DNA from: Volvariella volvacea V23 | Taxonomy: Eukaryota > Basidiomycota > Agaricomycetes > Agaricales > Pluteaceae | DNA: 23,009 nucleotides | Assembly: GCA_000349905.1 (NCBI GenBank) | Contig: KB722759.1 | Location: forward strand, 1-23,009 | Direction of reading: 5' to 3' | Shown here: in pieces, positions 11,498 through 21,937 of the stretch | Numbering within the stretch: the stretch's first letter is position 1 | Layout: the number at the start of each line of letters is the position of its first letter | Notes under the pieces: model-generated | Told to the model about the DNA's origin: nothing | Databases searched by the model: none | The model's input: only the letters and a program-made list of their open reading frames with translations | Translations under genes and position numbers: made by a program

Positions 11498-12455
11498 GCT
11501 ATGACATCAGATTGTCAAGATTCTTATTTTACTCTTAGACTCAATTTCTTTTTAGTAGCTACATTTGCATACAGTAGCTATAATCATTCCTTTATATAAG
11601 GTAGTATATGCACATTTATAGCTTATGTGTCCATAGCTTACACATACTGACACATAGCAGCCTATACAGGTGCTGAGGTCCTAGGATAGAGTCATTACCT
11701 AAATATGTGCTTACTGAAAAAGCTCACAAGATGAGAGAAGAGGGCAAAAAGAGGTAAGGATTGTGAAGGCCTCTGGAGGCCTTTATATACTTTACATGCT
11801 ATTTATGGAGCATTATATCTATTTGTACTAAGAACAAATACTATCTATTGTTGACACTAGACAATAAGATATCTAACACATACATTCCACATCATTCTCT
11901 TACTTTTCATACCACATCCACAAGTAGTACCACAGATGCATATAAATACCTTTTACTTTCACCATAATATTCTTTGGCTTAACCTCTTTTACTCTTCATC
12001 TCAAATATATGAGAATATTCATTCTCACTATTCTTGACTTACCTCATTAACATCTTTGATAACCAACTCTGCAATAGGCAGGCCCTATTCACTCTTATCA
12101 TCTTACTTGAACTAAGTCTCATGAGACTTGTCAGTATATTAAGGCAAAGTTGCTATAACAAAACATTACCTTGAGCCCTTTGAGACTCAGGTACTATACT
12201 CCAGCCCATATGGGAGTTACAGGGCTGCTCTTATCCAATTACAGCTGCATTGCAACTCATATCTGATTGAGTTAGCCAGGAGTAGTGTTATGGCAACTAC
12301 TTAACACATTGGTTGCTAAGATCCAGTAAGATAACAAGAGCAATTGTGGCCAGCCTAATGCTGAGTTGCTTCAAGATCAAAGGTGTTAATGAGAAGAGTT
12401 GATAGTATTGATAAGAGACCAAAGCTTTCAAAGATAGTACAAGAGGTCAAGCTAA
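11498..12455. mobile_element. Degenerate foldback-type element, copy 1 (arms A and D)
   Basis: The left arm (about 11498-12109) is a diverged direct copy of 13937-14311, once the solo LTR inside it is removed (net about 375 bases). Shared landmarks are AGTAGCTAC...AGTAGCTA, GTAGTATATGCA, CCATAGCTTA, GCTTAACCTCTT, CTATTCTTGACTT and the end CATCTTACTTG. The right arm (about 12324-12455) runs in reverse orientation with GGCCAGCCT, TGCTGAGTTG, GGTGTTAATGAGAA and AGAGGTCAAGCTAAAG, and is truncated. No transposase is encoded. Confidence 0.5.
11648..11878. mobile_element. Solo LTR (231 bp) inserted in the foldback element
   Basis: A 231-base insertion interrupts the foldback arm relative to its two other copies. 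It begins TGACAC and ends TAACA (TG...CA) and is flanked by CATAC at 11643-11647 and 11879-11883, a 5-base target duplication typical of LTR retroelements. The flanking identity extends to ACACATAC (8 bases) because the LTR end itself is ACA. It contains a TTTATATAC box. An 8-base duplication of a hAT-type element is the alternative, but the ends show no terminal inverted repeat. Confidence 0.6.
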
Positions 12456-12824
12456 AGTACTATGGTGTTATGCACCAAAAGTGTTTTGTTGGGAGCATGG
12501 ATATATTTCTTGGTAATAACCATTTGGCTATTGCAAAACTCAAACAGCTATGAAAAATCCATAAAAATATTAATCAAGTAATTTCATAGCTATTCAAATG
12601 GATTATAGGTCAATGGCACTATTCTCATTGATATGTCATATTTTAATGCATTTCCTCACATCTCACTGATTATTCATTACAAGCCACTTTCATATTCCTG
12701 GTTGTCTATCTGCCTTCTTTTTTTTTTTTGGTTTATCTCTGTTGTTGTCAGGAATCATATCCTTATTCCCTATTTATTCACTGATTATTTAATATTTAAT
12801 TACATTTTCTTTTCTTTTCTTAAG

Positions 12825-13434
12825 CGCCAGGGACCATGTGACTTGCCTACTTAATTCAGATTAGATTAGATTACAACTTGACCATGTGATGCATTACCTT
12901 TTGAGCCACCTTTGGAGGTCTTGGGCATCGAGATATTCTCAGCGGTGTCATTAGTCTTAGAGCCATCATCCTGGCTTACAGCTTGTCTCTACCCAATGGG
13001 ATCTTAGCAATACTGGACACTGGTGATGTCATTATGAGGTCATAGATAGATACCTGTAGAATAATCTGAAATAGTGTAAACATGTACATATAGACTCTGG
13101 TGAATATATAAGTGGGCTTGGTTGGCTCTGGGGGTTTTCCTCAGTTTCGACCTTGTCTACTCTGCCAAGCTAGCTTTGTCTCAGAGACTCCAGTGCAACC
13201 TAAATATACAGGCTACTAAGAGGTAAGTACGTGTCATTAGGATTCTTGTATCTATCTCGTCTCTCCCACCAGCTGGTAGTGAGAGTTTTCACAACCATGC
13301 CACCAGTGATATCTGGGCACCGCCGTGTGGGTGATCCCTTGTAGTAGGCCCATCTGATAACGTGTAGAGATGTGTGCCGAGTAGTTGATGTTTCTTTTAT
13401 TTTCTATTTATTGTCTTTGGGGCCAAGTGCTCTC
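12825..13434. other. CpG-retaining segment inside the repeat island, possible younger LTR remnant
   Basis: Flanked on both sides by more than 2 kb with almost no CpG, this about 610-base segment carries roughly twelve CpG sites. It has a TATATAAG box near 13106, then a pyrimidine-rich leader-like stretch (13130-13290) and a CCGCCGTG motif near 13320, resembling the promoter half of an LTR. I could not define its ends or a target duplication, so LTR identity is a guess. Confidence 0.3.
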
Positions 13435-13936
13435 GTCACTGACAGTTGTTCTCTCATTCTTTACTTCAAGAGTCAAAATAAATGTATATCAATAATTATA
13501 GTTAACTCTGGTCTAGTGGAAATATACCAGAGGAAATAATCCAGTGCTCTATGTGACCTTGATTCTTATCTCTGAATCTTGTAAACATGCTGTTGCCTTA
13601 TGTTCTTGTTCTTAAGAAGGAAGTAATCTTTCCTAATAAGACAGCCAGTATTTAAGTCAAAATATCACTTTTAGCAAAGTGTTTCTACTACTCCAAAGGA
13701 GTATGACCTTTTTATATTGGTTTGGCCATGAGTCTAAATGGGAAATAATACCAGAGTTGTGTTTCTGAATAATTCCAACTTGGAAATTCTCCAAAGCAGA
13801 TGTTGCAACAGAAATTTAGAAAGCACTCAGCCCCTTTCTCCTGTTCTATCATCCTCCCTATTCTATCTGCTTTACTGCTTATTAGCCATACAGTATCTAA
13901 TACAGCAGTTACCATTAAGGATGTGATGCCAAGTAG

Positions 13937-15358
13937 GTGTTATAATGATACTTGGTCATCATGTTTCTTCTTTTGCTTTTGGACTCATTTTTATTTGGGT
14001 AACTACATCATTCTCCAGTAGTTACAATCACTTCTCCATATCAAGTAGTATATGCATGTACTAGCTGATGTGCCCATAGCTTATGCGTACATTCTCTCAA
14101 ATTCTCTGACATTCCACATTGCATTAACAACTAATAACATGGATGCCTATAAATACTTTCTGTCTTCAGTATAATAATTCTTAGCTTAACCTCTTGTAAC
14201 CATCTCTACTCAATAACAAGGCATCTTAGCCACTATTGACTCTCCTTATTAGTGCCTTTGCCAAACAACTCAGCCAGGGGCTGGCCACACTTGCTCTTGA
14301 CATCTTACTTGTGCTTCACAGTGATTGCCCAGAAGAATGATGTGCTAAGGAGTAGCTGTAACAGTAGGTTGCCACATGATACCTTGGTCTGGGTGCCAGT
14401 CTGGGCTGGAGTTGATGTGATAGATCAATGGTGATCTCCTTTTGGGATAATGGAATAATCCAGATCAAAACTGAGATCAGCATATGATAGATGGATGGAA
14501 CAACTTTGGAAAAGTAATTTAAAAGAAGTAATACCAATTGGGAAACAGATAGGATAAGACAAAATAAAACCCAAAATTAATTATATAGATATAGAAATCT
14601 GTGACAGGTTGATGACAGGCCCCTTGCCCAAAGTTATGGGTTCAATTCCACCTGGGTGCAAAAATTGCCTGTGGGAGTTCCTATGGTGCTCAGCTGTTAA
14701 GATATGTCACAAGTGTGATATATTTATTCTAGTTGCCTAATATAATTGATAACTATTATGGTTTACCATTTATTGGGAGAAGAAAAGGCTGAGTGTTCCA
14801 AGGTCCAGCATAAATGCAATGAAATTATGAAAGTGAATACAAGAAGAAAAGGATACATAAAGAATGTCACAGTAGGCCCTACTTTGAAGATAAACTGGAA
14901 TAGAAATTTTTGGTATTTACAATTGTACTATTGTTATGGTGACTACTCCTTAACATGTTGTGTGAGACAATTTGTATGAATTGAATGCAAGATGTCAAGA
15001 GTGAGTGAGGCCAGCCTCTAGCTGAGTTGGTTGACAAAGGTGCTAATGAGAAAAGTCAAGAATAGCAAGAATGAATATCCTCATATATTGCAGAGGTTGG
15101 TACAGGAGGTTAAGCTAAGGACTATTATACTGAAGTTGAAGGTATTTATATGTGTCCATGTTATTAGTTGTTGATGCATTTTGGAATGTGATGGAATGAG
15201 AATGAATGTACATATAAGCTATGGACACATCAGCTAGTACACATGTACACTACTTAATATGGAGGCATGATTGTAGCTACTGAAAGATGATGTAGCTACT
15301 GAAATGGGAATAAGTCCAAGAGCAAAAAAGGAAACATGATGACCAAGTGTCATAACAA
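13937..15358. mobile_element. Foldback-type element, copy 2, with ~375-bp inverted arms
   Basis: The left arm (about 13937-14311) and right arm (about 14986-15358) are inverted copies of each other along their whole length. Aligned landmarks, left arm versus reverse complement of the right arm, include ACTTGGTCATCATGTTTC, TACTAGCTGATGTG, CCATAGCTTAT, CAACAACTAATAACATGGA against AACAACTAATAACATGGA, TCAGTATAAT, TTAGCTTAACCTC, CTCAGC and GACATCTT. About 670 bases lie between the arms; they contain the tRNA-like repeat near 14605 and no transposase. Two tandem AGTAGCTAC-type boxes lie in each arm near the outer ends. Non-autonomous foldback or long-TIR MITE-like element, decayed. Confidence 0.65.
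14605..14672 (+). repeat. tRNA-like repeat, possible SINE head
   Basis: GGGTTCAATTCCACCTGGGTGC at about 14638-14659 matches a pol III B box (GGTTCAATTCC), the tRNA T-loop region. An A box upstream is poor and the acceptor and anticodon stems do not fold convincingly, so this is not a functional tRNA gene. It lies within the spacer of the foldback element. A decayed tRNA-derived SINE fits best. Confidence 0.3.
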
Positions 15359-15513
15359 CTATTGATATAAAACATTTCTTGTTCTGTTTCATTGATATAG
15401 TTGAACAATAATATAAATAGTTTCAGCACTTCTTTTCCAATCTGCAGCTTTAATTATTGACCACTTTTCAGGTAAGTCTGATGTGCATTGCTATTGTTCT
15501 ACTATATTGTACA

Positions 15514-16462
15514 CTATGGGGTAGCAGTAGACCCAGTATATCCATGAATTGTCTCATCTGCACATCCTGCAGGGGTCTGGTACGCATATGGCCCAAGATT
15601 GACGTACAAATCCAAATTCCCTGCTGCATCAGGACAAACAAGCCATGCCTATCAACATAAGCTGCCAGTTAGCACTCTTATCCAATGACAATGCGAGAGA
15701 AAGACAAAAAACATAGCCACACGAACAAAAAACTCAAAAATCAACCACCAACTCACATTATTCTGCGGCCGACTGATGCTCGGATTACTCCATTCGACCG
15801 TATCCCCGCTGAACCTAAACGTGCCCGACGTCGCTGGGCTCTCTGACCAGCTCATTTTGAGCTTCATCACCGTCGAGTTGGCGCGGGGCTCGACGACGGC
15901 GTAGAGGTTTTTGCCGCTCCCGGCGGCTTGGATGAGCTGGCCGTTGGTGATTTGGAATTGGGCGGCGGTGGCGGGTTCGCCGAGGACGGCGTCGCCGGCG
16001 CTGTGGAGTGTTTCAGACTGGAGGTATTTGTGGAAGTGGGGGGCTTCCTGCGGGTGAGGGGTCGTGTGATCAGCGTGGTGTGTGAAGAGACGAGTGAGGA
16101 GGGAGAGGGAGTGTTGAGGAGGGATACTCACAACTGCGCGAATGAAGGAGTAGCCGGGGACGAGGGTCTCCTGTCCGCCAGGAGACGTTGTAGTCGAGGT
16201 AGTGCTGGTCCCTGGTCCACCGGGTGTGCTGGTCGGGGTGCCAGGCAAGCATTGCCAGTACCAGTCGTTGATGACCTGGCAGGCGTATCCCGAGATACAA
16301 GTCGTTGATCCTGTCCAACCAATACCACCGCACTAGGAGTTGAGGTACTCAGCATGGAACTCTAGTGCCCGATGGTGAAACGCGTACCTGTTGGTAAGCC
16401 CCTGATTGAGCTAGCGCGCCTCCAGCGAGTAAAGCAACGAGTGCGAGAGAAGATCGATGCAT
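15514..16462 (-). CDS. Secreted protein with N-terminal CBM1 and unassigned C-terminal module
   Basis: Four exons, 16462-16388, 16332-16132, 16047-15757 and 15648-15514, join in frame to 233 residues. Residues 1-18 are a signal peptide ([13 protein letters not shown]). Residues 23-54 are a type 1 carbohydrate-binding module: [14 protein letters not shown]...GYAC...NDWYWQCL, with Cys 26, 37, 43 and 53 and the aromatic face W31, W49, Y50, W51. A Ser/Thr/Pro/Gly linker (about 56-80) leads to a module of about 150 residues ([76 protein letters not shown]). I recall similar CBM1 proteins of unknown activity in other basidiomycetes but can name no CAZy catalytic family. It probably acts on plant cell wall outside the cell. 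The last exon uses A/T-ending codons, unlike the GC-rich exon 3. Confidence 0.88.
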
Positions 16463-16523
16463 AGTGCGCGCAGGTCCTGAGTAAGGTATTTATGAGTTCA
16501 AGTTGAAGTAGTGAAGACTCGTT

Positions 16524-16533
16524 CTCTTATATC
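16524..16533 (-). promoter_or_regulatory. TATA box of the CBM1 gene
   Basis: GATATAAGAG on the minus strand, 62-71 bases upstream of the start codon at 16462, followed by the start-like ACTTCAACTTGAACTC. Further upstream, between 16625 and 16660, GCGGGG/CCCCGC motifs occur on both strands; these match the core of Mig1/Cre1-type catabolite repressor sites, which would suit a cellulose-related gene, but such motifs are common. Confidence 0.4.
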
Positions 16534-17212
16534 ACCAGGACACGCTTTGCTTCTTCCTCCTATACCGAGCAACTGCCTATACCTCGGTCGAGAAGAGATT
16601 GAGACAGTAATTCCTTCTCCGACATACACGCCACCCCCGCGTCCTCGACGGCGCGGGGCATTATCGGACTCGAGGCAATCATGGTGTTTATTTTTAGCAG
16701 CAGTGCATGCGCGATTCCCGCGTCTTCTCGCAGTCCGTGGTTGGGGTTCGTGCTGAGGTGAGCGAGCGTTGATCTTGCGCATATAGGGGCATACTGGATG
16801 AAAGACGGACATGAGTGGTAAATCTGGCAATAGACCATCGTTAGTAGACGCTCGATAGGTGGCAGGTCTCGTTCCAGTTGAAACGATGCACTTCATCTTC
16901 ACCGACGAAAGGCCAAGTTTCTCCGCTCCTTGCTATGCAATGTGGTCGCTGAAAATATACCGTCGTCTGATGGTTGCGTATCGCGAGCATGTGATGTCCG
17001 AATCTATTGCTGCACTGGCAGATGCTAAAAATAACTGACTTAATATACACAAGACACGACTACACAGTTCCTAATCTAGCCCCAGCGTCAGTTTACTCCG
17101 GAAAACGATGAGCGAAAGGACACGTACGCACATACAACGTTTATGCTGCAGATCCAGTACGAACAGCAATATGCAATGTCGAACAGCCATGTCCCCAAAA
17201 CTACAAAACGGC
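16534..17212. other. Intergenic region, promoter of the CBM1 gene and 3' flank of the membrane-protein gene
   Basis: About 680 bases. Several open frames on the minus strand lack recognisable domains and change frame without splice signals. I see no additional gene. The GC-rich part near the CBM1 gene is described with its TATA box. Confidence 0.45.
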
Positions 17213-18350
17213 TCACTCGGGTTGCGTCAACAACGGCACAGTATCCTCTTCCCCAATCCACTCTTGCTTCTGGTCTAAAAGGCCATTCCCCAACCTCCCT
17301 CCTTGGGTAGCAGACAGATAACTGCCTGGTGTAGACGCCAGCGAAGGGTCTTCTTCTACCTCCTCCTTCTTAACCACCACCGCCGAGTCATTCGACCCGT
17401 CAGATGTCCTCCGATCTTGCACATAGCCAGACACGCCGTTCGCCCCTCCGAATCCATCTTCTCTCACCTCCTGTGCTGGCGGAAGAGGGCTTTGTCCACT
17501 CAACGTCCCAAAGCCTTGACTATGCGGACTTTGACTCTGATTATGGCTTGAGCTGGCCGTGCGGCCGAATCTGGCCCTGTTTCTGTATCTTGATGGGATT
17601 CGTCGGACGACCCTTGACCCTACTTGGGTGAGCGAGTCTTTTGTTTCGTGAGCCCACTCTGATACGCCCTCGCGTCCACCTTGGCGGACGAGTACGGCGA
17701 GTCGGTAGGTGGTGTATGCGAGAAGCGCGAGGAGTGTGATGAATATACTGATACATAGGACAGCGAAGAGCGTGAAGAGAAGGAAGAAAACTGTGGTCGA
17801 TGAGCGAGAATGGTAGAACACGGGGTGGGTGGGACGAGACGTACACGAAGCGATACAAATGCCAGAGGAGATGCAAATTGCGCTGAGAATTGCGACGACG
17901 AACGTGAATAAAAACACAAAAATTGAAAACCCTCTGTCCGGCCATTCGAGTCAATCCCATGACAAGGTAAAAAAATCATTGGAAACTCACATGAAAGTCA
18001 GAACAGGCAAAATGCTTAATATCGAGAACACCGCCACGAAGAGCTAAAATTTGCCCGTTGTTAAAACTTTAATTGCCCTCCTGGGAGTACGACGAGACGT
18101 ACAGCGGTTATTGGTTGCTCTGCGTAAAACGCTTGCGATGCTTGGAGTGCCGGTCGTGCATATTCATGCTCGAATCTAAAGTGCAGCTTATCAGCTTACG
18201 CCGGTCCTAACTTGAGAATCAGACCCACCTATCTGCGTATGCTTGTACAGCCGAAGCGCTTCGGTTGAAGTAAGACGAAAGGTCTTCTTGATGGTTGGGT
18301 ACGGGCGAGTCTGGATTCGTATAGTCGTCTTCTGGAGCTTCAGAGTTCAT
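17213..18350 (-). CDS. Small membrane protein with two hydrophobic hairpins, promethin/LDAF1-like
   Basis: Exons 18350-18229, 18175-18103, 18043-17991, 17933-17845 and 17790-17213 join in frame to 304 residues; if the 54-base intron 17791-17844 is retained (no in-frame stop) the product is 322. Residues 1-65 are hydrophilic (MNSEAPEDDY start, FEHEYARPALQASQ before the membrane part). Residues about 66-142 are almost continuously hydrophobic (LFVAVFSILSILPVLTF, FVFLFTFVVAILSAICI, LLFTLFAVLCISIFITLLALL), a length for two hairpins, ending in the basic anchor YRLAVLVRQGGR. The remaining tail of about 155 residues is Ser/Gly/Pro-rich and looks disordered. This layout is that of promethin/LDAF1/Ldo-type lipid-droplet assembly proteins; the assignment rests on topology, not on conserved residues. 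It shares an 845-base upstream region with divergent BPL. Confidence 0.72.
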
Positions 18351-19195
18351 GAAGATCCGTCACTTGTCCTGGGCACGGAGTTGAAGGCCAAGGCAAATGG
18401 CTCTTGAGGTAAAAGCCTAAGGCAACTGTGGTCGCCGTAAAGGATGACAGCCAAACTGTCACGGTCGGGTTTCAGCGTCACACCGGTCATTAGGCAATTC
18501 CTTTAGCCGACGCCATCGCAGGGAGCTTGGGACGAGCTTGGAGTCGCTGCGTGTACGCTAAAGTCTAATACATACTTGTCCTGGCCCCGCTTTGAAGCCT
18601 GACAAATCTACCAGTTCCCTGAAGAGACATCTTGGATATCAACGATCACCTCGAATGCCCGTATCACGATCCCCGTTCTTCTGCTGTCCAACGGCTTCAT
18701 TCATGCGCCCCTGCCACAGCCCACTAGGCATCCTCAACGTGAAAGGATTAGGACTAAATCGGCCATCTTCCGACACTCGTTGTCCCAACTGAATACACTG
18801 ATAACGCCCGGCGGCCTATCCGACTCGGAGATCGCGATTTCGCCTTCTCGAAGACGAACACGAGTACAAGTTCGTGCTGCTCACGCTCCAGCAGGTATCG
18901 GACCCCTTAATTCCACACGATGTAGGCCGGAGGATTGTCGTAGCGCCTTGAACAGAGCGCGGAATGGCCTGGCCTGGTCCACGGCTTATCGGTTGCGCGA
19001 TCGTTTCCCATGTCGCCCGCGTCCAGAACGGCCCTTGCTACATTCCAAAAAAGGCGATCACTTCTTCAACACCACGTAGGCGCCCATGATCTCCCGCTCG
19101 TTCAAATGGCAAATCCATTGCCGGGTTTGGCATGAAATTCGAATCAGGTGGTCCAGGTGTGTGACAATCCACGTCACGCCGCTATCTCATCCACC
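18351..19195. promoter_or_regulatory. Divergent intergenic region between membrane-protein gene and BPL
   Basis: About 845 bases separate the two start codons, so both promoters lie here. Plus-strand open frames at 18592-18792 and 18780-19079 have no recognisable domain and no good start context. The region is GC-balanced, with no CpG loss. No clear TATA box for BPL is seen. Confidence 0.4.
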
Positions 19196-21348
19196 ATGAA
19201 CATCCTCGTCTACGCTGGCCCCGAAGTCTACGACTACTCTCTCCGCTCAACCCTCATTACGCTCAAACGCTTCCTACGGCACGACTATGCCATTCAAACC
19301 ATAAGCTCTGGCTCCCTGAAATCAGATCCGTGGTCTGCGAACTGCGCGCTGCTCGTCCTGCCGACGTGTCAGACGCCTTTCAAACCCGAGCCTTCCGCTA
19401 GCGCAAGCGTGAAGGATTTTGTAGAGAACGGAGGAAGGTTTCTTGCCTTTGGAGCTGGTGTACAGGTTACCAAGTCCTCGATCCTGTCCGGACCTGAGGT
19501 GAATCCGTTTGGGCTGGGTTCGGCGTTAGTGGAGAAGCCGTTGAAGCTTTTGGATCGCGCGACAGGCTTAACGATAGAACCGACCTTTACTTCCCAAGAA
19601 AGCTCGAGTACACCGTATACGACTCTACGAACCCCCGCGACAGAGCAAGTTGTCAAGAACGTGTATCAAGTACGGGCGCAGACGCTATCTGGCTGCCATC
19701 AATTAACTGGTTTCAAGGCACTAGCGGAACACGTTCAAGGCACGATCGGACTCTCTACTGAAGGGAATACGATTGCTGGATTTGTAGCGGAAGCTGGACT
19801 CGGCAAGGTTGCGCTATGGAGCACAAGTCCCGAGGTACTGGCGACGGAGACTCCCGAATCTGCGAGATTGTCGCCAAGCGAAGCGCACACAGCAGAGGAA
19901 GGGAGCAGGAATTTATTGAAGAGTACCCTAGCCGCTCTTGGGTTGGCGCTGCCTCTCGATACATCCGCGCCTAACAACGTCACGCATCCACTTCCTCAGT
20001 TCCTCACCTCGAATCCCAACAAGCCTCATATCGTCGGGGAAGTTGCTCGTGCCATTGGGGTACCTCCCGAGCAGCAGTTTGAATTCTCAGACGAAGGCGA
20101 TACATTCCACTTCCACTCTCTCTCCGATTCCACCCCTTCCTTCGTGCAAGCCGAGCGGGACAAAGAAGCTCTAGACAACACGAAATGGCAGCCCAAACAC
20201 ATCATCCACTGCGCCAACGGTCAACTCCCACCAAACGCCCTAACACCAATCTTCGACTTGGACAAATACTACTCCACTCTTTCCTCATCTCGTGCCTCCA
20301 ACAGCGTGACTTTAGGCTCGTCATGGAACCTCGGCGACGCACTCCTCTACGGAGAATCTGTAACAAGCACTCAAACCATGCTCGATCAGTGCGTACCTCC
20401 TCCCGCCCATCCTACCACTAACCGCTAACACCCCACCTCCAACCAAACTTAGGAACCCACGCCTGCTCTCCCTCCTCCCAGCCCCACTCGTCTCCATCGC
20501 ATCCTACCAACTCGCAGGCCGCGGCCGCGGCGGCAACGTCTGGGTCTCCCCTCCCGGCGCACTCCAATTCTCCACCCTCCTCCGCGTCAACCTCTCCGCC
20601 TTCCCGTCCGGGAAGCTCGTCTTTGTCCAGTACCTCTTCGCCCTCGCCGTCACCGAGGCGTGCAGAGACGACGCGGTGCTGGGCAAGGCCGGGTCGGCCG
20701 TTCGACTCAAGTGGCCGAATGACATATACGCCGTCGTTGGCGACCGGCCGGAGGATAGGAAGAAGATTGGTGGCATTCTGGTGAATACGAATTTTTCGGG
20801 GAGGAAGGCGGAGGTTATCATCGGTGAGCATCCCGCTGAGAATCCGTTCGTCGTTCTTTAAGCTCGCGCTGACGACCGTCTTGTGTAGGGTGTGGATTGG
20901 ACGTCTTGAACGACCCCCCGCTCACGTCTCTGGCTCAATTAGTTCACTCCGAGACCGCTGCCAACCTCAGCATAGAAAGAACCGCGGCCCTCATCCTCGC
21001 CAAATTCGAGCCCATGTGGGATACCTTTATCCGTTCAGGAGGTTCGTTTGAGCCGTTCCTCGACCTCTACCGCCAGCGCTGGCTCCATTCGTACGTCCCT
21101 TCTATTGCCATTTCTCGCCGTCGGCGGACACTAATCATTCGATGTACAGCGACCAGTTAGTTACATTGACCACGGTGACACCACATCGCCAAGTGCGGAT
21201 TTCGGGGATCACGCTGGATCATGGCTGTCTGCGCACGATTCCGGAGAGGACAGGGTGGTCTACTGGGGATGAGGATACCTACATTGATCTGCAGCCTGAT
21301 GGGAATAGCTTCGACTTGATGGCTAATCTGATTAAGCTCAAGTCATAG
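19196..21348 (+). CDS. BPL1: Biotin-protein ligase (holocarboxylase synthetase)
   Basis: Attaches biotin via biotinyl-5'-AMP to carboxylases such as acetyl-CoA and pyruvate carboxylase; cytosolic. Exons 19196-20388, 20453-20823, 20889-21090 and 21150-21348 join in frame to 654 residues, the usual length of fungal BPL1. Residues 1 to about 260 form the glutamine-amidotransferase-like N-terminal domain (MNILVYAGPEVYDYSLRSTL, LLVLPTC, FVENGGRFLAFGAGVQ). The catalytic domain follows with the biotinyl-AMP loop GRGRGG (420-425), NVWVSPPGALQFS, KWPNDIY (484-490), KKIGGILVNT and GCGLDV, then the small C-terminal domain (VRISGITLDHGCL...TYIDLQPDGNSFDL). The start at 19196 (ATCCACCATGA) begins the conserved MNILVYAG; an in-frame ATG at 19148 would add 16 non-conserved residues. 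The product of the neighbouring divergent gene may also relate to lipid metabolism, but this is only suggestive. Confidence 0.95.
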
Positions 21349-21937
21349 TCACTAGGATGTATAGCATGTATATTATACTGACCTGCTTTTTGTATGTTTG
21401 TAGTCATTGGGAGGTGTTCCTAATGTTGTCTAATTTGTCTAACAGAGATTGAGCATGGTATGAGTGTTAAGTGATCTCCCAGAAACAAGGAATTGCTTTA
21501 TGTGCTGCACGTGTTGGTGTTGGACTCTCTTTGAGACTGAGGGGCTAAGTTAAGGTTGAAGGTTCAGTATGTTGACAAAAAACAAAGTCTTGTGTCACTT
21601 TGTGATCACTGACAGGCTCAAGGTCAAGCCTTAATGTTCATAACCAATTACTCAATGTTGAAAGGAAAATTTAAAACAGTCGTTTTTAAATGTCATTGTG
21701 CAAGTGCATATTTTGATGCAATGCTATTCAGATGCAAAACTTACACTCAATGAATTAGTAGTCATAAACAATAAAAATATTTGTCAACCATACTTAAAAG
21801 CTACTTACCTCTCTTTGCTTTATTGGCCTTATCACTCTCATTCAAAATGTCCTCAAATCAAGGTAAGTATTTAGCTATTTAGCATACATCAACCAACAAA
21901 AAACAGCTTAAAGTTACATTGTCACTATCTAGTATAT
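21349..21937. other. AT-rich, CpG-poor stretch downstream of BPL1
   Basis: About 590 bases; it begins with the BPL1 3' UTR and turns AT-rich at once. Only two CpG sites are seen (near 21510 and 21683). No gene is supported. A possible minus-strand exon-like piece near 21800-21860 with GTAAGT at its end could not be joined to anything. Confidence 0.4.

Larger units (their letters stand above)
10768..15513. repeat. AT-rich, CpG-depleted repeat island
   Basis: A 4.7 kb gene-free stretch between the NLR-like gene and the CBM1 gene. No open frame longer than about 80 codons has any family look. I find no CG dinucleotide from 10484 to 12824 and only one (14086) between 13436 and 15582, while the segment 12825-13434 has about a dozen. 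It contains two foldback-type repeats, a solo LTR and a tRNA-like repeat listed separately. The pattern fits methylated and deaminated transposon remnants. Confidence 0.8.

Noticed and set aside
12633..12854. Plus-strand open frame of 73 codons, strongly hydrophobic.
   Set aside because: Lies over a T-rich low-complexity stretch in the repeat island; hydrophobicity follows from T-rich codons and there is no start context or family.
18592..19079. Two overlapping plus-strand open frames between the divergent genes.
   Set aside because: No domain, poor start context and no splice signals; treated as promoter sequence.
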